From contig NZ_LGHT01000044.1 of the NCBI RefSeq assembly GCF_001202035.1, positions 62,001 to 126,000 on the forward strand: DNA of 64,000 nt. Direction: 5' to 3'. The notes beneath the pieces were generated by a model. It ran no database searches and was not told the DNA's origin. It saw only the letters and a list, made by a program, of their open reading frames with translations. This stretch comes from Pseudorhodobacter wandonensis (GTDB lineage: Bacteria; Pseudomonadota; Alphaproteobacteria; Rhodobacterales; Rhodobacteraceae). The position numbers were made by a program, and so were the translations under genes. The number at the start of each line of letters is the position of its first letter. Position 1 is the stretch's first letter. Below, piece after piece: positions 63,655 through 64,000 of the stretch.

Positions 63655-64000
63655 GGTCGGGGTCCTTTACAAGGCTAAGCGTGCCAAGGGTACGGGTTTC
63701 AGAATGCAGGAAAAGTGCAGTGCCGGCAATAAGCCCTTGGGCGGCATAGGCGCGGGCGGCGGTTTCGCCTGCGCTCAGGGCTTGTGAAATGCCGGCTTGG
63801 GTCAAAGGGCCCACGCCTGTTGTCACCAAAATATCACCAAGGTCGCTATCGGCCTGTAAGGCGCGCGCCGGGCGGCGGGTTATGGCGGGGTGGTCTGGCA
63901 GATCAACCGCATTGGCGATCATCGTCGCAGCGGCGTCGGCCATTGCGGCGGTGCGGGCCACAACCGTCACGCTATCGGCAATGCCGCGCGAAAGGCTGCG
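63647..64000 (-). CDS. UPF0280 family protein, C-terminal part (cut by window end)
   Basis: The frame is open to the last base, giving 117 residues of the C terminus; the upstream part lies outside. The readable sequence begins RSLSRGIADSVTVVARTAAM and continues ADAAATMIANAVDLP, which matches the C-terminal half of UPF0280 (COG2122, ApbE-like fold). Function unknown. It is the most upstream gene of the run in this window, so the operon probably begins further right. Confidence 0.82.
   Translation of the reverse strand, partial: RSLSRGIADSVTVVARTAAMADAAATMIANAVDLPDHPAITRRPARALQADSDLGDILVTTGVGPLTQAGISQALSAGETAARAYAAQGLIAGTALFLHSETRTLGTLSLVKDPDHV

Overview
The window looks like a piece of a Rhodobacterales (Alphaproteobacteria, Roseobacter-like) chromosome. 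This rests on gene order and protein resemblance: maf-aroE-coaE-dnaQ facing hemJ-rho-mnmE-mnmG-rsmG-parA-parB, the fused CysNC, a bacterial NaChBac-type sodium channel, and a GC-rich intergenic hairpin of a kind common in this order. I see no rRNA, tRNA, CRISPR array, insertion sequence or prophage. Coding density is very high, and many neighbours overlap by 1, 4, 8 or 13 bases.

Layout. 1-6957 (+): end of glmM, sulfate activation (cysD, cysNC), then hslV, a membrane-protein gene and hslU. 7139-9413 (-): Smr protein, mltA, Tim44-like protein. 9564-10634 (+): fxsA, secB. 10681-13394 (-): dnaQ, coaE, aroE, maf. 13395-13787 is a gene-free, AT-rich gap with a cluster of DnaA-box-like 9-mers between two divergent housekeeping blocks; I propose it as the chromosomal replication origin. 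13788-21293 (+): hemJ, rho, mnmE, mnmG, rsmG, parA, parB. Three perfect parS sites (17070, 18978, 22465) lie inside mnmG, rsmG and hemW/rdgB, as expected close to an origin.

21303-23794 (-): hemW, rdgB, rph; 23911-25575 (+): hrcA, grpE; then mutS (-), maeB (+), a PfkB sugar kinase (+), a secreted MsrA (-), a sulfotransferase-like gene preceded by a possible structured leader, a small secreted protein, argG (-) and ilvA (+). At 36601-38363 a divergent Hpt protein and a response regulator-PP2C phosphatase form a signalling module. 38352-44876: two Nudix enzymes, hslO, cca, a decayed ABC-exporter remnant, an intact ABC exporter and an RNA m5U methyltransferase. 44899-48120: a voltage-gated sodium channel, two L,D-transpeptidases around a CAP-domain lipoprotein, and a 59-residue exported peptide. 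48194-53129: hemH, a methyltransferase, comF, grxC, a nitrilase-family gene, a MarR regulator and a sugar-phosphate transferase.

53203-64000 is a single ten-gene minus-strand run. In transcription order it is a UPF0280 protein (cut by the window edge), a DUF1185 protein, an unknown polytopic membrane protein, a Tat-exported solute-binding protein, a Liv-type ABC transporter (two permeases, two ATPases) and a hydantoinase/oxoprolinase pair (HyuA, HyuB). It looks like an uptake and ATP-dependent ring-opening pathway for an unidentified cyclic amide, and it is the best candidate here for an undescribed system.

Five copies of a GC-rich hairpin repeat (6981, 25592, 30711, 56974, 60262) sit downstream of genes, two of them between cistrons of the ten-gene run.
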